Shown in pieces: positions 7,224 to 13,052 of a stretch of DNA of 24,481 nucleotides. Made by a program: the position numbers and the translations under genes. The stretch is taken from the IMG/VR virus record IMGVR_UViG_3300030012_002202, positions 1 through 24,481 of that record, one strand, 5' to 3'. This stretch comes from a virus. The notes under the pieces were generated by a model. That model ran no database searches. It was not told the origin of the DNA and was given only the letters and a program-made list of their open reading frames with translations. Position 1 is the first letter of the stretch, and each line of letters opens with the position of its first letter.

Positions 7224-8503
7224 TATAAACTTACTCCTAATGGATTGTAGCTGCTGTCAGCTACGGCTTGTGGCGGCCGGTCATACTGCGTATTTTCTTT
7301 AAGACCGACCGCGAGGTAGCGAAAAGCATCCGCAGCGTGGCTTGACCAGTCATGGACAGGCGTGTTCCTAAACGTCCGCAGCCTTTCATTATAAGCCCGG
7401 TGATATTGCCTGAGCGCTTCGAGGCCTGCCTTGCACTGCTCCGCATCAAACCAGCAGCGTGGTATAAGCATCTGTGCAGCATGTAGTCCGTCCTCGACAG
7501 GCAGCTTGGGAACCACCCTAAAATTTATTCCTAAATCCCAGGCAGTCTCCCGCCTGCTTTTGCCAGAGCCCAATTCTCTGACCTCAATGTCATGCGGCGC
7601 ATTATGTGTGCCGTAAAAATAATCCTTGCCGGAAAGCACCTTCGCGTAATGCGGCAGGCCTTCCCCCCGATTTTCATAAAAATCTATAACGTGAACGGCT
7701 CTTCCAACAGACTGGGTAAACCATATGACGTTACTGTCCCCTACGCCCAGATCCCACCAGGTATCTACCCGGACTGTCGGGTCATACGGAACTGAACTGA
7801 TGCGCCCCTTCTCCTGAGCCTCTTGCAGCTCTTTTCCAAAAATAGCCCCCGGTACATTCGCAACCCAAGAGCACTCAAACTCCTGCTCAAACTGGTCAGG
7901 CGTCATCATCGCCCTGGCAGCGTCTAATTCCTCGCTATCCAGTATGCCGGTCTCACTTGCCCGGTATATCGACGTGTGCCAGTCGTCCTGGCCCTCAGCT
8001 GCGTTGTATAAATCAAAGAAGGCGTTATGCCCCCTGGGTGTACCAATAAACAACGCCCAACCCTTACGGTCACTCAGCGCCGGCCTGATAATTTCTGGAA
8101 ACAAACTTTCCGGCATATCAGCCATTTCATCCAGCACAGCGCCATCCAAATAGATGCCCCGCAGGCTGTCAGGGTTCTCAGCACCGAGCAGCTGTATCCT
8201 TGCCCCATTAGGCAAATCAGCTCGCAGCTCTGTCTCATGGAACCGCACCATAGGAACAGCCCCCGCAAACTGCTTGAGATAGTCCCACGCCACAGCCTTA
8301 GCCTGGCGATAGGTCGGCGCTATGTAAGCAAAGCGCGGGTTAGTCTTGCCGTTCAGCACAGCATCCCGGAGCAAGTGATTGATGGCCATCACCGTTTTGC
8401 CCCAGCGACGATGACAGACTACGACGCCCCAGCGCTTGGCTTGCAGCTCTCCGTGTAGCTGCGCCTGCCCTGGTCTTGGCGTGTAGGGGATTTCAATGTT
8501 CAT
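7223..8503 (-). CDS. terL: Terminase large subunit
   Basis: A 426-aa protein with both terminase domains. ATPase: Walker A-like CHRRWGKT at residues 30-37, Walker B AVLDE with D125-E126, and the coupling motif GTPRG at 154-158. Nuclease: RNase H-like acidic residues in WWDLG (D251), VIDFYENRG (about D274) and SHAADAFRYL (D392). It cuts concatemeric DNA and pumps it through the portal. Length and motif spacing fit the Terminase_6-type large subunits of podoviruses and siphoviruses. Small terminase lies upstream across a 249-base gap, and portal follows after two small genes. All key catalytic residues appear intact. Confidence 0.95.
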   Translation of the reverse strand: MNIEIPYTPRPGQAQLHGELQAKRWGVVVCHRRWGKTVMAINHLLRDAVLNGKTNPRFAYIAPTYRQAKAVAWDYLKQFAGAVPMVRFHETELRADLPNGARIQLLGAENPDSLRGIYLDGAVLDEMADMPESLFPEIIRPALSDRKGWALFIGTPRGHNAFFDLYNAAEGQDDWHTSIYRASETGILDSEELDAARAMMTPDQFEQEFECSWVANVPGAIFGKELQEAQEKGRISSVPYDPTVRVDTWWDLGVGDSNVIWFTQSVGRAVHVIDFYENRGEGLPHYAKVLSGKDYFYGTHNAPHDIEVRELGSGKSRRETAWDLGINFRVVPKLPVEDGLHAAQMLIPRCWFDAEQCKAGLEALRQYHRAYNERLRTFRNTPVHDWSSHAADAFRYLAVGLKENTQYDRPPQAVADSSYNPLGVSL

Positions 8504-8752
8504 GTGAGAGACAGGCTCTTGATAGGTTATATATGTGTATAGACTCGGCGGCCGACTTTTGGGGTGGGTGGGGGTGCGCTACAGGATTTGCCACCCCCCT
8601 CGACAGGCTACAATCCCGCGCCCACATCCAAGCCAGGCAATGGTCTCAGCCTGGCGTGTGCCAAGCCTGTGCCAAGCTGCAGCATGTTAACCAAAATCTG
8701 GTTAAGCCTGCCTCGTGCGCGCGAGCACTGCCACAGGCAGACAGCACCAGCA
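8504..8752 (-). other. Unusually long gap between terS and terL (candidate packaging or regulatory region)
   Basis: In a genome where genes mostly overlap, 249 bases here lack a convincing gene; the best minus-strand frame, from an ATG near 8685, encodes only about 25 residues. The gap holds two TTGGCACA-type repeats phased by 11 bp (8655-8676), an inverted repeat GGGGGTG...CACCCCC around 8570-8600 and a CGGCCG palindrome near 8550. Any of these could be a packaging (pac) site, a protein-binding site or an mRNA leader for terL. No good -35/-10 pair was found. Confidence 0.4.
8655..8676 (-). repeat. 11-bp-phased TTGGCACA repeat pair, like those at attP
   Basis: On the minus strand TTGGCACAG and TTGGCACAC-type words occur with their GTGCC cores at 8658 and 8669, 11 bp apart. 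The same word with the same 11-bp phasing flanks the attP core at 17834-17854 and 18020-18040. This could be a binding site for the same protein, or chance. Confidence 0.45.
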
Positions 8753-9163
8753 CTACTGAGCAGCTACTTCAGCGTTACCCCAGCTCAGAGTAATCGTCCC
8801 GCTACTCTGCTTGTTGTCCTCTGCTTTGTCTCGTATTCCGAGAGGCTGCATCTGCCTGATGTGCTTGTCCTTGTGGTCTGCCTCAAGTCTTCTGCGTTGC
8901 ACTTCAGCCATTGCTAGCTTCGGGTCGCTTGGCAACGGAGCTTCGACCAGGTCAATAATCTGGTCTCGCATTGCTTCGCACTGCAATGTCCTGGCTACAC
9001 GATACTGCGTGTAAGCCTCTTCATTCTCTTGTACCCAGCGCAGCACGGTACGCCATGAAGGCAGCGAACTGTCTTCATTGCAGATCCGCGTAAGGCTTGT
9101 GCCTTCAGCTATCCGCTCGCAGATAATCGTCATCTGCGCTTTGGTTACTCGTGTCTTTGCCAT
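8753..9163 (-). CDS. terS: Terminase small subunit (Sf6 gp1-like)
   Basis: A 136-aa protein with an N-terminal helix-turn-helix (ICERIAEGTSLTRICN, SLPSWRTVLRWVQENEEAY, residues about 14-50). A helical segment with CEAMRDQIIDLVEAPL follows, then VQRRRLEADHKDKHIRQMQPLG, which corresponds to the conserved RLRVDTRKW...P.(K/R)YG(D/R)K pattern of Sf6-like small terminases. Such proteins form rings that recognise the pac site and hand DNA to the large subunit. The upstream start context lacks a clear ribosome-binding site; instead a strong hairpin with a CCUCC-containing loop precedes it. A promoter-like sequence lies at 9308-9337. Confidence 0.82.
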   Translation of the reverse strand: MAKTRVTKAQMTIICERIAEGTSLTRICNEDSSLPSWRTVLRWVQENEEAYTQYRVARTLQCEAMRDQIIDLVEAPLPSDPKLAMAEVQRRRLEADHKDKHIRQMQPLGIRDKAEDNKQSSGTITLSWGNAEVAAQ

Positions 9164-9179
9164 GATAATCCATAAAGAA

Positions 9180-9207
9180 CAGGCTCAGCGGGAGGAAGCT
9201 GAGCCTG
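9180..9207 (-). promoter_or_regulatory. 10-bp hairpin in the terS leader, loop UUCCUCCC
   Basis: CAGGCTCAGC and GCTGAGCCTG pair perfectly around an 8-nt loop. On the minus-strand RNA the loop reads UUCCUCCC, complementary to a ribosome-binding site, and the stem is followed by TTCTTTATGG, too poor in U to be a strong terminator. It could act as an attenuator, a weak terminator or a protein-binding site; the terS start just downstream lacks its own clear ribosome-binding site. Confidence 0.5.
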
Positions 9208-9307
9208 CTATAGTTGGTGCAGCTGGTCGTGTTGGAACCAACCGAGCTGCATAAGGTCTAAGTTTCAGGGAGAATACAACGCCACATCTTGTGTCATTGT
9301 AATTAGA

Positions 9308-9337
9308 TTCATACAACATTCAGGACAACCGCGTCAA
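9308..9337 (-). promoter_or_regulatory. Candidate promoter for the packaging/virion operon
   Basis: On the minus strand TTGACG (9337-9332) and TATGAA (9313-9308) are separated by 18 bp. It lies just past the stop of the DUF6362-like gene and about 145 bp before terS, where a late promoter is expected. The -35 matches consensus at 5 of 6, the -10 at 4 of 6, so it might need an activator. Not experimentally supported. Confidence 0.35.
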
Positions 9338-9358
9338 GAGGCTTAACGAATAGCGTCA

Positions 9359-9757
9359 TTACAGCTGGTAATACAGCCTGACCAGGGCATCTTGGTATCT
9401 TCGTTTAACTACTCTGGGGTCGTTCAAGCCCAGTATCCGTGCGAGCTTAGACCATGCAGGGCCACGCTCTCTGAACGCAGCTGAGTGCGCTACAGCCCAG
9501 ACAAGCCGCCTGTCATCCTGATCCATCTTGGTAATGCCAAGCTCTAAAGCTATTTCGTATTTCGTAATCTGTGCAGGCGTAGCTTTGATGATAGGCACCT
9601 CGAAGGCATGATAGCCATAAGCTGACCATTCCTGGGCATACTCAGGCCATGAGCTCATCTTCTGCTTGCGAATAGCAGCTGGCAGCTTCCGCTCGGTCTC
9701 AGCTGCTTCCATGAACAGCTCATCGAGCTCTGTGATGCTTGCCCTAGCGCTGCTCAT
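9359..9757 (-). CDS. DUF6362-like protein with C-terminal sigma-like helix-turn-helix
   Basis: A 132-aa protein. The N-terminal half has ETERKLPAAIRKQKMSSWPE, then PAQITKYEIALELGI and RRLVWAVAHSAAF. The C-terminal part (PAWSKLARILGLNDPRVVKR followed by RYQDALVRLYYQL) looks like a sigma region 4-type DNA-binding unit. The WP...LVW.. and W..(I/L)A..LG..R...R..R..AL pattern resembles DUF6362 proteins that often lie beside terminase genes in alphaproteobacterial phages. It is the last gene before the putative late promoter, so a late-gene activator role is plausible but is an inference. The start overlaps the preceding gene by 14 nt. Confidence 0.6.
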   Translation of the reverse strand: MSSARASITELDELFMEAAETERKLPAAIRKQKMSSWPEYAQEWSAYGYHAFEVPIIKATPAQITKYEIALELGITKMDQDDRRLVWAVAHSAAFRERGPAWSKLARILGLNDPRVVKRRYQDALVRLYYQL

Positions 9758-10064
9758 TGAGCCGCCGTTCTTCTTCGCTCAGCCAGTCATACCTGTCTAG
9801 CGGCGACATGCTGCTCACAGCTGTGGATAATTCTTTAAACCTGTCAGCGCTGAGCCTGGGCCGAAGCTTCTTAAAAACACGTCTGTGAAGCTCGTCGAGC
9901 GGCTGTTGCTTAGCTCTAGCTACAGCTGAGCTATAAGCATAGCTAGTGTTCTTAGCTATGTTATTTATAAGTTTATTTATTTGGGGGTTTGCTGAGACTT
10001 GTGCTGAGCTTAGCTTATGCTTAGCTTGTGCGACTGCGTCGATTTTATTTTTATTTTCAACCAC
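9744..10064 (-). CDS. Hypothetical protein containing an iteron-like repeat cluster in its DNA
   Basis: A 106-aa protein with a probable GTG start at 10064 (GGGGG ribosome-binding site about 8 nt upstream). The sequence is hydrophilic: an Asn/Ser/Ala-rich N-terminal half with NPQINKLINNIAKNTSYAYS, then PLDELHRRVFKKLRPRLSAD and an acidic/basic C-terminus (DWLSEEERRLNEQR). No family recognised. Its 5' half encodes the clustered AGCT/GCTTAGCT words flanking an AT-rich tract (9908-10027). A gene carrying its own origin repeats would parallel lambda O, but no initiator motif is seen, so this is only a possibility. Confidence 0.6.
   Translation of the reverse strand: MVENKNKIDAVAQAKHKLSSAQVSANPQINKLINNIAKNTSYAYSSAVARAKQQPLDELHRRVFKKLRPRLSADRFKELSTAVSSMSPLDRYDWLSEEERRLNEQR
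9908..10027. repeat. Iteron-like cluster of AGCT/GCTTAGCT words around an AT-rich tract
   Basis: AGCT occurs nine times in about 115 bp, starting at 9912, 9918, 9924, 9929, 9941, 9954, 10007, 10012 and 10023. The longer word GCTTAGCT(T/C) occurs at 9908, 10008 and 10019; the last two are 11 bp apart, with a TCTTAGCTA variant at 9951. The centre (about 9958-9981) is nearly all A/T. Repeats plus an AT-rich core inside an early gene resemble a replication origin. Confidence 0.4.
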
Positions 10065-10067
10065 CTG

Positions 10068-10205
10068 TCAAGCCCCCTTTCGCAATCCGACAAGCAGCAT
10101 GATACGCTGCCACCAGGTGAGCTTGGCCTGCCTTTTCTTTTCCCAGGCTTCTTTAATCTTGCGTGACTGTGCGTCCCGCTGTGCTTTCGTCCACTTTCTC
10201 GGCAT
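10068..10205 (-). CDS. Small basic protein with C-terminal amphipathic/hydrophobic segment
   Basis: A 45-aa protein. ATG at 10205 is chosen because AAGGAG lies about 8 nt upstream; a longer in-frame reading lacks such a signal. The sequence begins MPRKWTKAQRDAQSRKIKEA, a helical Arg/Lys-rich segment of a type frequent in small phage proteins, and ends with LTWWQRIMLLVGLRKG, which may associate with membrane. The first 53 nt overlap the end of the zinc-finger gene upstream in another frame. Function unknown. Confidence 0.5.
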   Translation of the reverse strand: MPRKWTKAQRDAQSRKIKEAWEKKRQAKLTWWQRIMLLVGLRKGA

Positions 10206-10386
10206 CTTTTTTCTCCTTGTACCAGTTAGCCAATATTCTCCAGCAGCTGTCGTTGTGACAAACAAAGGCGCCGCTAGCTAGAATTACCCAGTCGTTGCCG
10301 GCAATGGCGTGGCGCTTGCCACAGGCCTTGCAATGGTCATGGCCCAAATTTGCCGGCTGACTTATCCGTTTGCTGCGTTTAGCCAT
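10153..10386 (-). CDS. Small zinc-finger protein
   Basis: A 77-aa protein, start at ATG 10386 (MAKRSKRISQ) within the end of the preceding gene. Cysteines are arranged as CKAC at residues 19-22 and CHNDSC near 43-48, giving a C-x2-C...C-x4-C zinc-binding site. A Lys/Glu-rich helix follows (LANWYKEKKDAEK). Likely a nucleic-acid or protein contact module of the early operon. It overlaps the downstream 45-aa gene by 53 nt. A start 13 codons upstream is possible but adds only an Arg-rich run from the overlapping frame. No named family recognised. Confidence 0.55.
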   Translation of the reverse strand: MAKRSKRISQPANLGHDHCKACGKRHAIAGNDWVILASGAFVCHNDSCWRILANWYKEKKDAEKVDESTAGRTVTQD

Positions 10387-10658
10387 GTGACCTCGACCTC
10401 TTCTTTTTCTAAAATACGCTCGCACTGGTCAGCCAGCTGCTCACGCAAATACCCCTCAGTAATCACACCGTGACCCTGTGCTTTGATGTAATCAGGCAAT
10501 GCCTGCCAGTTTACATCGTTCTCTGCCTGTGCGTCGGTGCAGTACCGTATGCGCGGCACGTCATACAGCTCAGCAATCCTAAACAAACCAAACCCTTCTA
10601 AAATCAATCTGCCAATCTCAGCATCAGCCTGCTGCAGGGCATACTCACGCCGGGTCAT
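10362..10658 (-). CDS. Hypothetical early protein
   Basis: A 98-aa acidic protein beginning MTRREYALQQADAEIGRLIL, with an N-terminal helix containing FGLFRIAELYDVPRIRYCTD, then PDYIKAQGHGVITEGYLREQ and a helical Glu-rich C-terminus. The GLFRIAELYDVP piece could be one half of a helix-turn-helix, but there is not enough to call a DNA-binding protein. The start overlaps the preceding gene by 14 nt and the end overlaps the next start, so it is translated as part of the early leftward operon. Family unknown. Confidence 0.6.
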   Translation of the reverse strand: MTRREYALQQADAEIGRLILEGFGLFRIAELYDVPRIRYCTDAQAENDVNWQALPDYIKAQGHGVITEGYLREQLADQCERILEKEEVEVTWLNAANG

Positions 10659-10926
10659 GCGCTTCCTCTAATTCTTTAATTCTTTTTTGTAGTGATTGTA
10701 TTTGCTCCTGCACTCTGGCTTCTCTTCTTTGCCTGCCAGCCGCAGCTCTGCACGAATTGCTACAATACTCAGCTTTTTTCCAACTGTTAAAATTTTTGCC
10801 GCAGTTTCGCCAGCTGCAAATTCCTGCGTAAAAATTTTGTTCAATGTTTACTTTTTCTTTTTCATCGATTGGCACAAAAATAGTCCAGCCCATAGTGCGC
10901 CTCTTATGTTTTCTTCGTTTGCTCAT
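10645..10926 (-). CDS. Zinc-ribbon protein with C-terminal coiled coil
   Basis: A 93-aa protein. The start at ATG 10926 overlaps the methyltransferase stop (ATGA), preferred over a start 18 codons upstream that would overlap by 58 nt. The N-terminus is very basic (MSKRRKHKRRTMGW). A zinc site CSWRNC...YCSNSC occupies about residues 37-59, followed by an Arg-rich helix and a heptad-like helix (VQEQIQSLQKRIKELEEAHD), suggesting dimerisation. The CxxxxCGK...YCSxxCRxxA pattern occurs in small zinc-ribbon proteins of phages and bacteria. A DNA-linked role next to the methyltransferase is plausible; function unknown. Confidence 0.6.
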   Translation of the reverse strand: MSKRRKHKRRTMGWTIFVPIDEKEKVNIEQNFYAGICSWRNCGKNFNSWKKAEYCSNSCRAAAGRQRREARVQEQIQSLQKRIKELEEAHDPA

Positions 10927-11453
10927 ATCCAACCCAGCTGGGGCGTACCGCTCCAGTCCTTGCGCCATACCATCCAGCAAAACGCCATCTTGCCGCTGCC
11001 ATACCAGCTTTCGTCATGGTCGCCACGAATCATGGTCAGCCTTTGACTGAAAACGTACACAGCTGCCGGCGGGTGCTTGCTGTACAGTGTTTGAAACCGT
11101 GCCTTGCCCTCTAGAAAGGCCAGCCGTAGCAGCCAGGCGTGTTTCTCTACACCCAGGTCTATTGCATGGCTGATAAACTCACCAGCGAGCTTGTAAGGCG
11201 GGTTAGTGATAATTGTGTCGGCCAGGGGCTGACGTTCCATCAAAAAATCGATGCTGGTCTGGGCATCCGGGTAGCCGTAGCTGTTCAGGTCTGTGCTCAC
11301 CACGTCATAGTCGTGCAGCTTCAAATGCTCAGATATGGCTCCGTCACCACAGGCCGGCTCCCAAATAGTGCCTGTGAACTGTTCACAAGACAGTAAAGCC
11401 TCGGTCGCTTCCGGCGGTGTTGGATACCAGTCATCTTTCTGCCGGTCGCTCAT
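10923..11453 (-). CDS. SAM-dependent DNA methyltransferase, probably N6-adenine type
   Basis: A 176-aa protein from ATG 11453, which overlaps the preceding stop (ATGA). An in-frame start 14 codons earlier is less likely. Motif I, the SAM-binding loop, is WEPACGDGAIS at residues 31-41; the catalytic motif IV is TNPPY at 83-87, characteristic of N6-adenine and some N4-cytosine methyltransferases. The opening DDWYPTPPEATEAL is common in small phage methyltransferases. No target-recognition domain is visible, so specificity cannot be read. Neighbours are a VRR-NUC nuclease and zinc-ribbon proteins. As a solitary phage enzyme it may protect phage DNA from host restriction or mark DNA for packaging; these roles are inferred. 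Confidence 0.85.
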   Translation of the reverse strand: MSDRQKDDWYPTPPEATEALLSCEQFTGTIWEPACGDGAISEHLKLHDYDVVSTDLNSYGYPDAQTSIDFLMERQPLADTIITNPPYKLAGEFISHAIDLGVEKHAWLLRLAFLEGKARFQTLYSKHPPAAVYVFSQRLTMIRGDHDESWYGSGKMAFCWMVWRKDWSGTPQLGWI

Positions 11454-11689
11454 GCTGTCCACCCCTTGCCGTCGCAGCGGTAGCAGCTCGTCCATTGCAC
11501 ACAGCCATAGCCGTCAGGCTCGCGCACCATGCCGTCCTTACATTCATCGCAGGGTTTTACAGCTATGCCCAGCCCACAGGTTTTGCAAACAACTAGACCG
11601 CCCTGACGGTTAGGCAGCGCCGTGTCACACTTTGGGCATATGCCCCAGCGAAGCCTGGTCTGCCATGTGCCGTCACCGTTCACTCTCAT
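11450..11689 (-). CDS. Double zinc-ribbon / DnaJ-type Cys-rich protein
   Basis: A 79-aa protein with four CxxC pairs: CPKC (residues 18-21), CKTC (35-38), CDEC (47-50) and CYRC (69-72). The last is followed by DGKGW, as in the DnaJ CxxCxGxG zinc-binding repeat. Two zinc ions can be modelled by pairing the outer and inner motifs. The small globular protein probably binds nucleic acid or a partner protein. It overlaps both neighbours by ATGA junctions, between the VRR-NUC nuclease and the methyltransferase. Function unknown; zinc binding is well supported by sequence. Confidence 0.65.
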   Translation of the reverse strand: MRVNGDGTWQTRLRWGICPKCDTALPNRQGGLVVCKTCGLGIAVKPCDECKDGMVREPDGYGCVQWTSCYRCDGKGWTA

Positions 11690-12075
11690 ACCCCTGCCCT
11701 CAGCTTGACCAGGGGCTCCAGTATCTCGTGAACCTGTTCGACCGACCGAGCCAGTCCCCAGTGACAGCCGGCAAGCAGCAGCCGAGCTTTCATCTCTTCT
11801 TGATTCGCATTGAGCTTGCCGCCCTTCAAACGCTTTAGCTCTATAAAGATTGACGTGCTGACGCCATGCACGGCCTGGTCGCCTGGCACAAATATCTCCA
11901 GGTCAGGCCAGCCATACTGCGTACCCATCTGGCGCAGCTTGCGCTTGAACGCTACATGCCGGCGCCCTTCATTCGGGCTGTGATGAAATACGCAACCAGG
12001 CGGCAAGGCTAAATTCAGCCATTGCACAACCTGTTTTTGCAGCTCGTCTTCAGTCACGCCTGAGGTAGAAATCAT
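11686..12075 (-). CDS. VRR-NUC domain nuclease
   Basis: A 129-aa protein with a complete single-domain VRR-NUC, a PD-(D/E)XK fold. It has the N-terminal helix EDELQKQVVQWLNLA, FHHSPNEG at residues 30-37, GWPDLEIF with catalytic D58, IFIELKR with E79 and K81, and NQEEM near 91-95. Phage VRR-NUC proteins are suggested to be structure-specific nucleases that resolve branched DNA. Here it is the second gene of the leftward early operon and starts inside the end of the Cro-like gene (26-nt overlap). All expected catalytic residues are present, so it is probably active. Confidence 0.88.
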   Translation of the reverse strand: MISTSGVTEDELQKQVVQWLNLALPPGCVFHHSPNEGRRHVAFKRKLRQMGTQYGWPDLEIFVPGDQAVHGVSTSIFIELKRLKGGKLNANQEEMKARLLLAGCHWGLARSVEQVHEILEPLVKLRAGV

Positions 12076-12262
12076 TAGGCATCACCTCACCCGCACTGAT
12101 TTGAACAATGCGATCCATAAACAATTCGTTGGGAATAAGCCGGTCATCATGGCCATGCGGTAGGCACCAGCGGCGCGACACAGTCGCATGTGATGCACCT
12201 ACTTGCCTGGCTAATTCGCTGTATGACCAGCCCTTCTTTTTTCTGAAATCATCGAGTGTCAT
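12050..12262 (-). CDS. Cro-like helix-turn-helix regulator
   Basis: A 70-aa protein starting MTLDDFRKKKGWSYSELARQ, with a helix-turn-helix at residues 13-31 (SYSELARQVGASHATVSRRW). It is divergent from the repressor-like gene, exactly the position of a lambda-type Cro. No ribosome-binding site is seen before the ATG at 12262, and candidate -10 hexamers lie close to it, so its mRNA may be leaderless or short-leadered. It would bind the 12263-12351 control region and repress one or both divergent promoters. Strong call as a regulator; the Cro analogy rests on position. Confidence 0.75.
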   Translation of the reverse strand: MTLDDFRKKKGWSYSELARQVGASHATVSRRWCLPHGHDDRLIPNELFMDRIVQISAGEVMPNDFYLRRD

Positions 12263-12351
12263 GCGTATCGTGTTAACATATCTTGACGTATGCCGTCTAG
12301 CACATTATCTTCACTTTATATATTTAACGGAAACCGACAAGGTGATACACT
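12263..12351. promoter_or_regulatory. Divergent operator/promoter region between Cro-like and repressor-like genes
   Basis: An 89-base segment separating the two divergent regulators, AT-rich relative to its surroundings. Visible symmetry elements are the palindrome TGTTAACA near 12271-12278 and GACG-N5-CGTC around 12285-12297. A clear rightward promoter lies at 12283-12311. The leftward promoter is less clear; a GATAAT-type -10 exists on the minus strand near 12304-12309 with a poor -35. The segment should contain the operators for the lysis/lysogeny switch. Confidence 0.6.
12283..12311 (+). promoter_or_regulatory. Candidate promoter for the repressor-like gene
   Basis: TTGACG at 12283-12288 and TATCTT at 12306-12311 are separated by 17 bp. 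A start near 12318 would give a leader of about 34 nt containing AAGGTG (12339-12344) before the ATG at 12352. The -35 overlaps the GACG-N5-CGTC symmetry, so binding there could regulate the promoter. Confidence 0.55.
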
Positions 12352-13017
12352 ATGTGGATGGCAAATAACCTCGAAGTAATGATTGCCAAAGCTGGCATGA
12401 CAAAAAGAGAAGTGGCGGCCCTGAAGGGCATTACGCCTGAAACCTTGTCGCGTCATGTTCATGGCAAGATACAGATGACGCTGCAGGACGCCGAGCAATA
12501 CGGCAAGATCCTTGATTGCTTGCCCCAAGATGTTTTGTTTGCCACAAAGCCTATACCTATTATGGGTCATGTACACATTACTATGGATGATGTGTTTGAG
12601 AGAAAGATTGCAGCTGGTAAAAGAATGGGCAAAGTCTACGCAAACTCTTCAAAGACAGACGATTGCGCCGCTGTAATATACAGCGCAGAAAAAGGCTACG
12701 CCGGCAGATGGTATACTTACAGAAATGCAATAGCTTTGGTGCAGCGAGACCCCATCCAAGAATACCTGGTTAGTCCCGACGCCATTATGAACGAATCATT
12801 CGTGCTCGCGGAAGATGTGCCAGACGAAACAGACAACATATGTCACACAAGATTATTTTCTGGCATTGTCTACCCTGAGCCAGGTGGCACATACACAGTG
12901 CATACTTTACCCAACGATAAGATCCGAAAAGGCCTTAAACTTATATGGGCAACGCCGCTTCTCTCTATTACGTTCAGGCCTGACCTAAGAGACATTTCGA
13001 TAGTATACGATAAGTAG
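12352..13017 (+). CDS. Phage repressor-like protein with HTH and a non-S24-looking C-terminal domain
   Basis: A 221-aa protein. ATG 12352 is preceded by AAGGTG at about 7 nt; a second ATG two codons on is possible. Residues 5-62 form an XRE-type DNA-binding unit (MIAKAGMTKREVAALKGITP, then TLSRHVHGK). A linker with PIPIMGHV (68-74) resembles the start of LexA/CI C-terminal domains, but no Ala-Gly cleavage site or Ser/Lys catalytic pair is evident, so RecA-triggered self-cleavage is doubtful. The C-terminal part may be a ligand-sensing or dimerisation domain. Divergent orientation to the Cro-like gene supports a lysogeny-repressor role. Base composition is more AT-rich than the surrounding genes. 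Confidence 0.7.
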   Translation: MWMANNLEVMIAKAGMTKREVAALKGITPETLSRHVHGKIQMTLQDAEQYGKILDCLPQDVLFATKPIPIMGHVHITMDDVFERKIAAGKRMGKVYANSSKTDDCAAVIYSAEKGYAGRWYTYRNAIALVQRDPIQEYLVSPDAIMNESFVLAEDVPDETDNICHTRLFSGIVYPEPGGTYTVHTLPNDKIRKGLKLIWATPLLSITFRPDLRDISIVYDK

Positions 13018-13019
13018 GC

Positions 13020-13049
13020 TTGACATATAACGTCATAGCGTAATACGTT
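13020..13049 (+). promoter_or_regulatory. Candidate promoter for the recombination operon
   Basis: A perfect -35, TTGACA (13020-13025), lies three bases after the repressor-like stop codon. The -10 is weak: TAATAC after 15 bp or TACGTT after 18 bp. Between them is ATAACGTCATA, containing the inverted repeat TGAC-N7-GTCA, a possible operator. A strong -35, weak -10 and embedded symmetry fit a regulated early promoter. Confidence 0.45.
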
Positions 13050-13052
13050 CTA

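Larger units (their letters stand above)
9164..9358 (-). other. Leader of the packaging/virion operon with hairpins
   Basis: A 195-base gap separates the early leftward operon from terS. On the minus strand it carries a promoter-like pair (9308-9337), a 7-bp inverted repeat TGCAGCT/AGCTGCA (9218-9224 with 9245-9251) enclosing GTTGGAACCAAC, and a perfect 10-bp stem CAGGCTCAGC/GCTGAGCCTG (9180-9189 with 9198-9207). The loop of the last hairpin in RNA is UUCCUCCC. It ends 17 nt before the terS ATG. This may be the late-operon control region, a packaging site or both. Confidence 0.5.

Noticed and set aside
7072-7302. Plus-strand Gly-rich frame opposite the polyproline gene
   Set aside because: The poly-Gly run is only the complement of the proline codons. 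No ribosome-binding site or coupling is seen, and all real genes here are on the minus strand.
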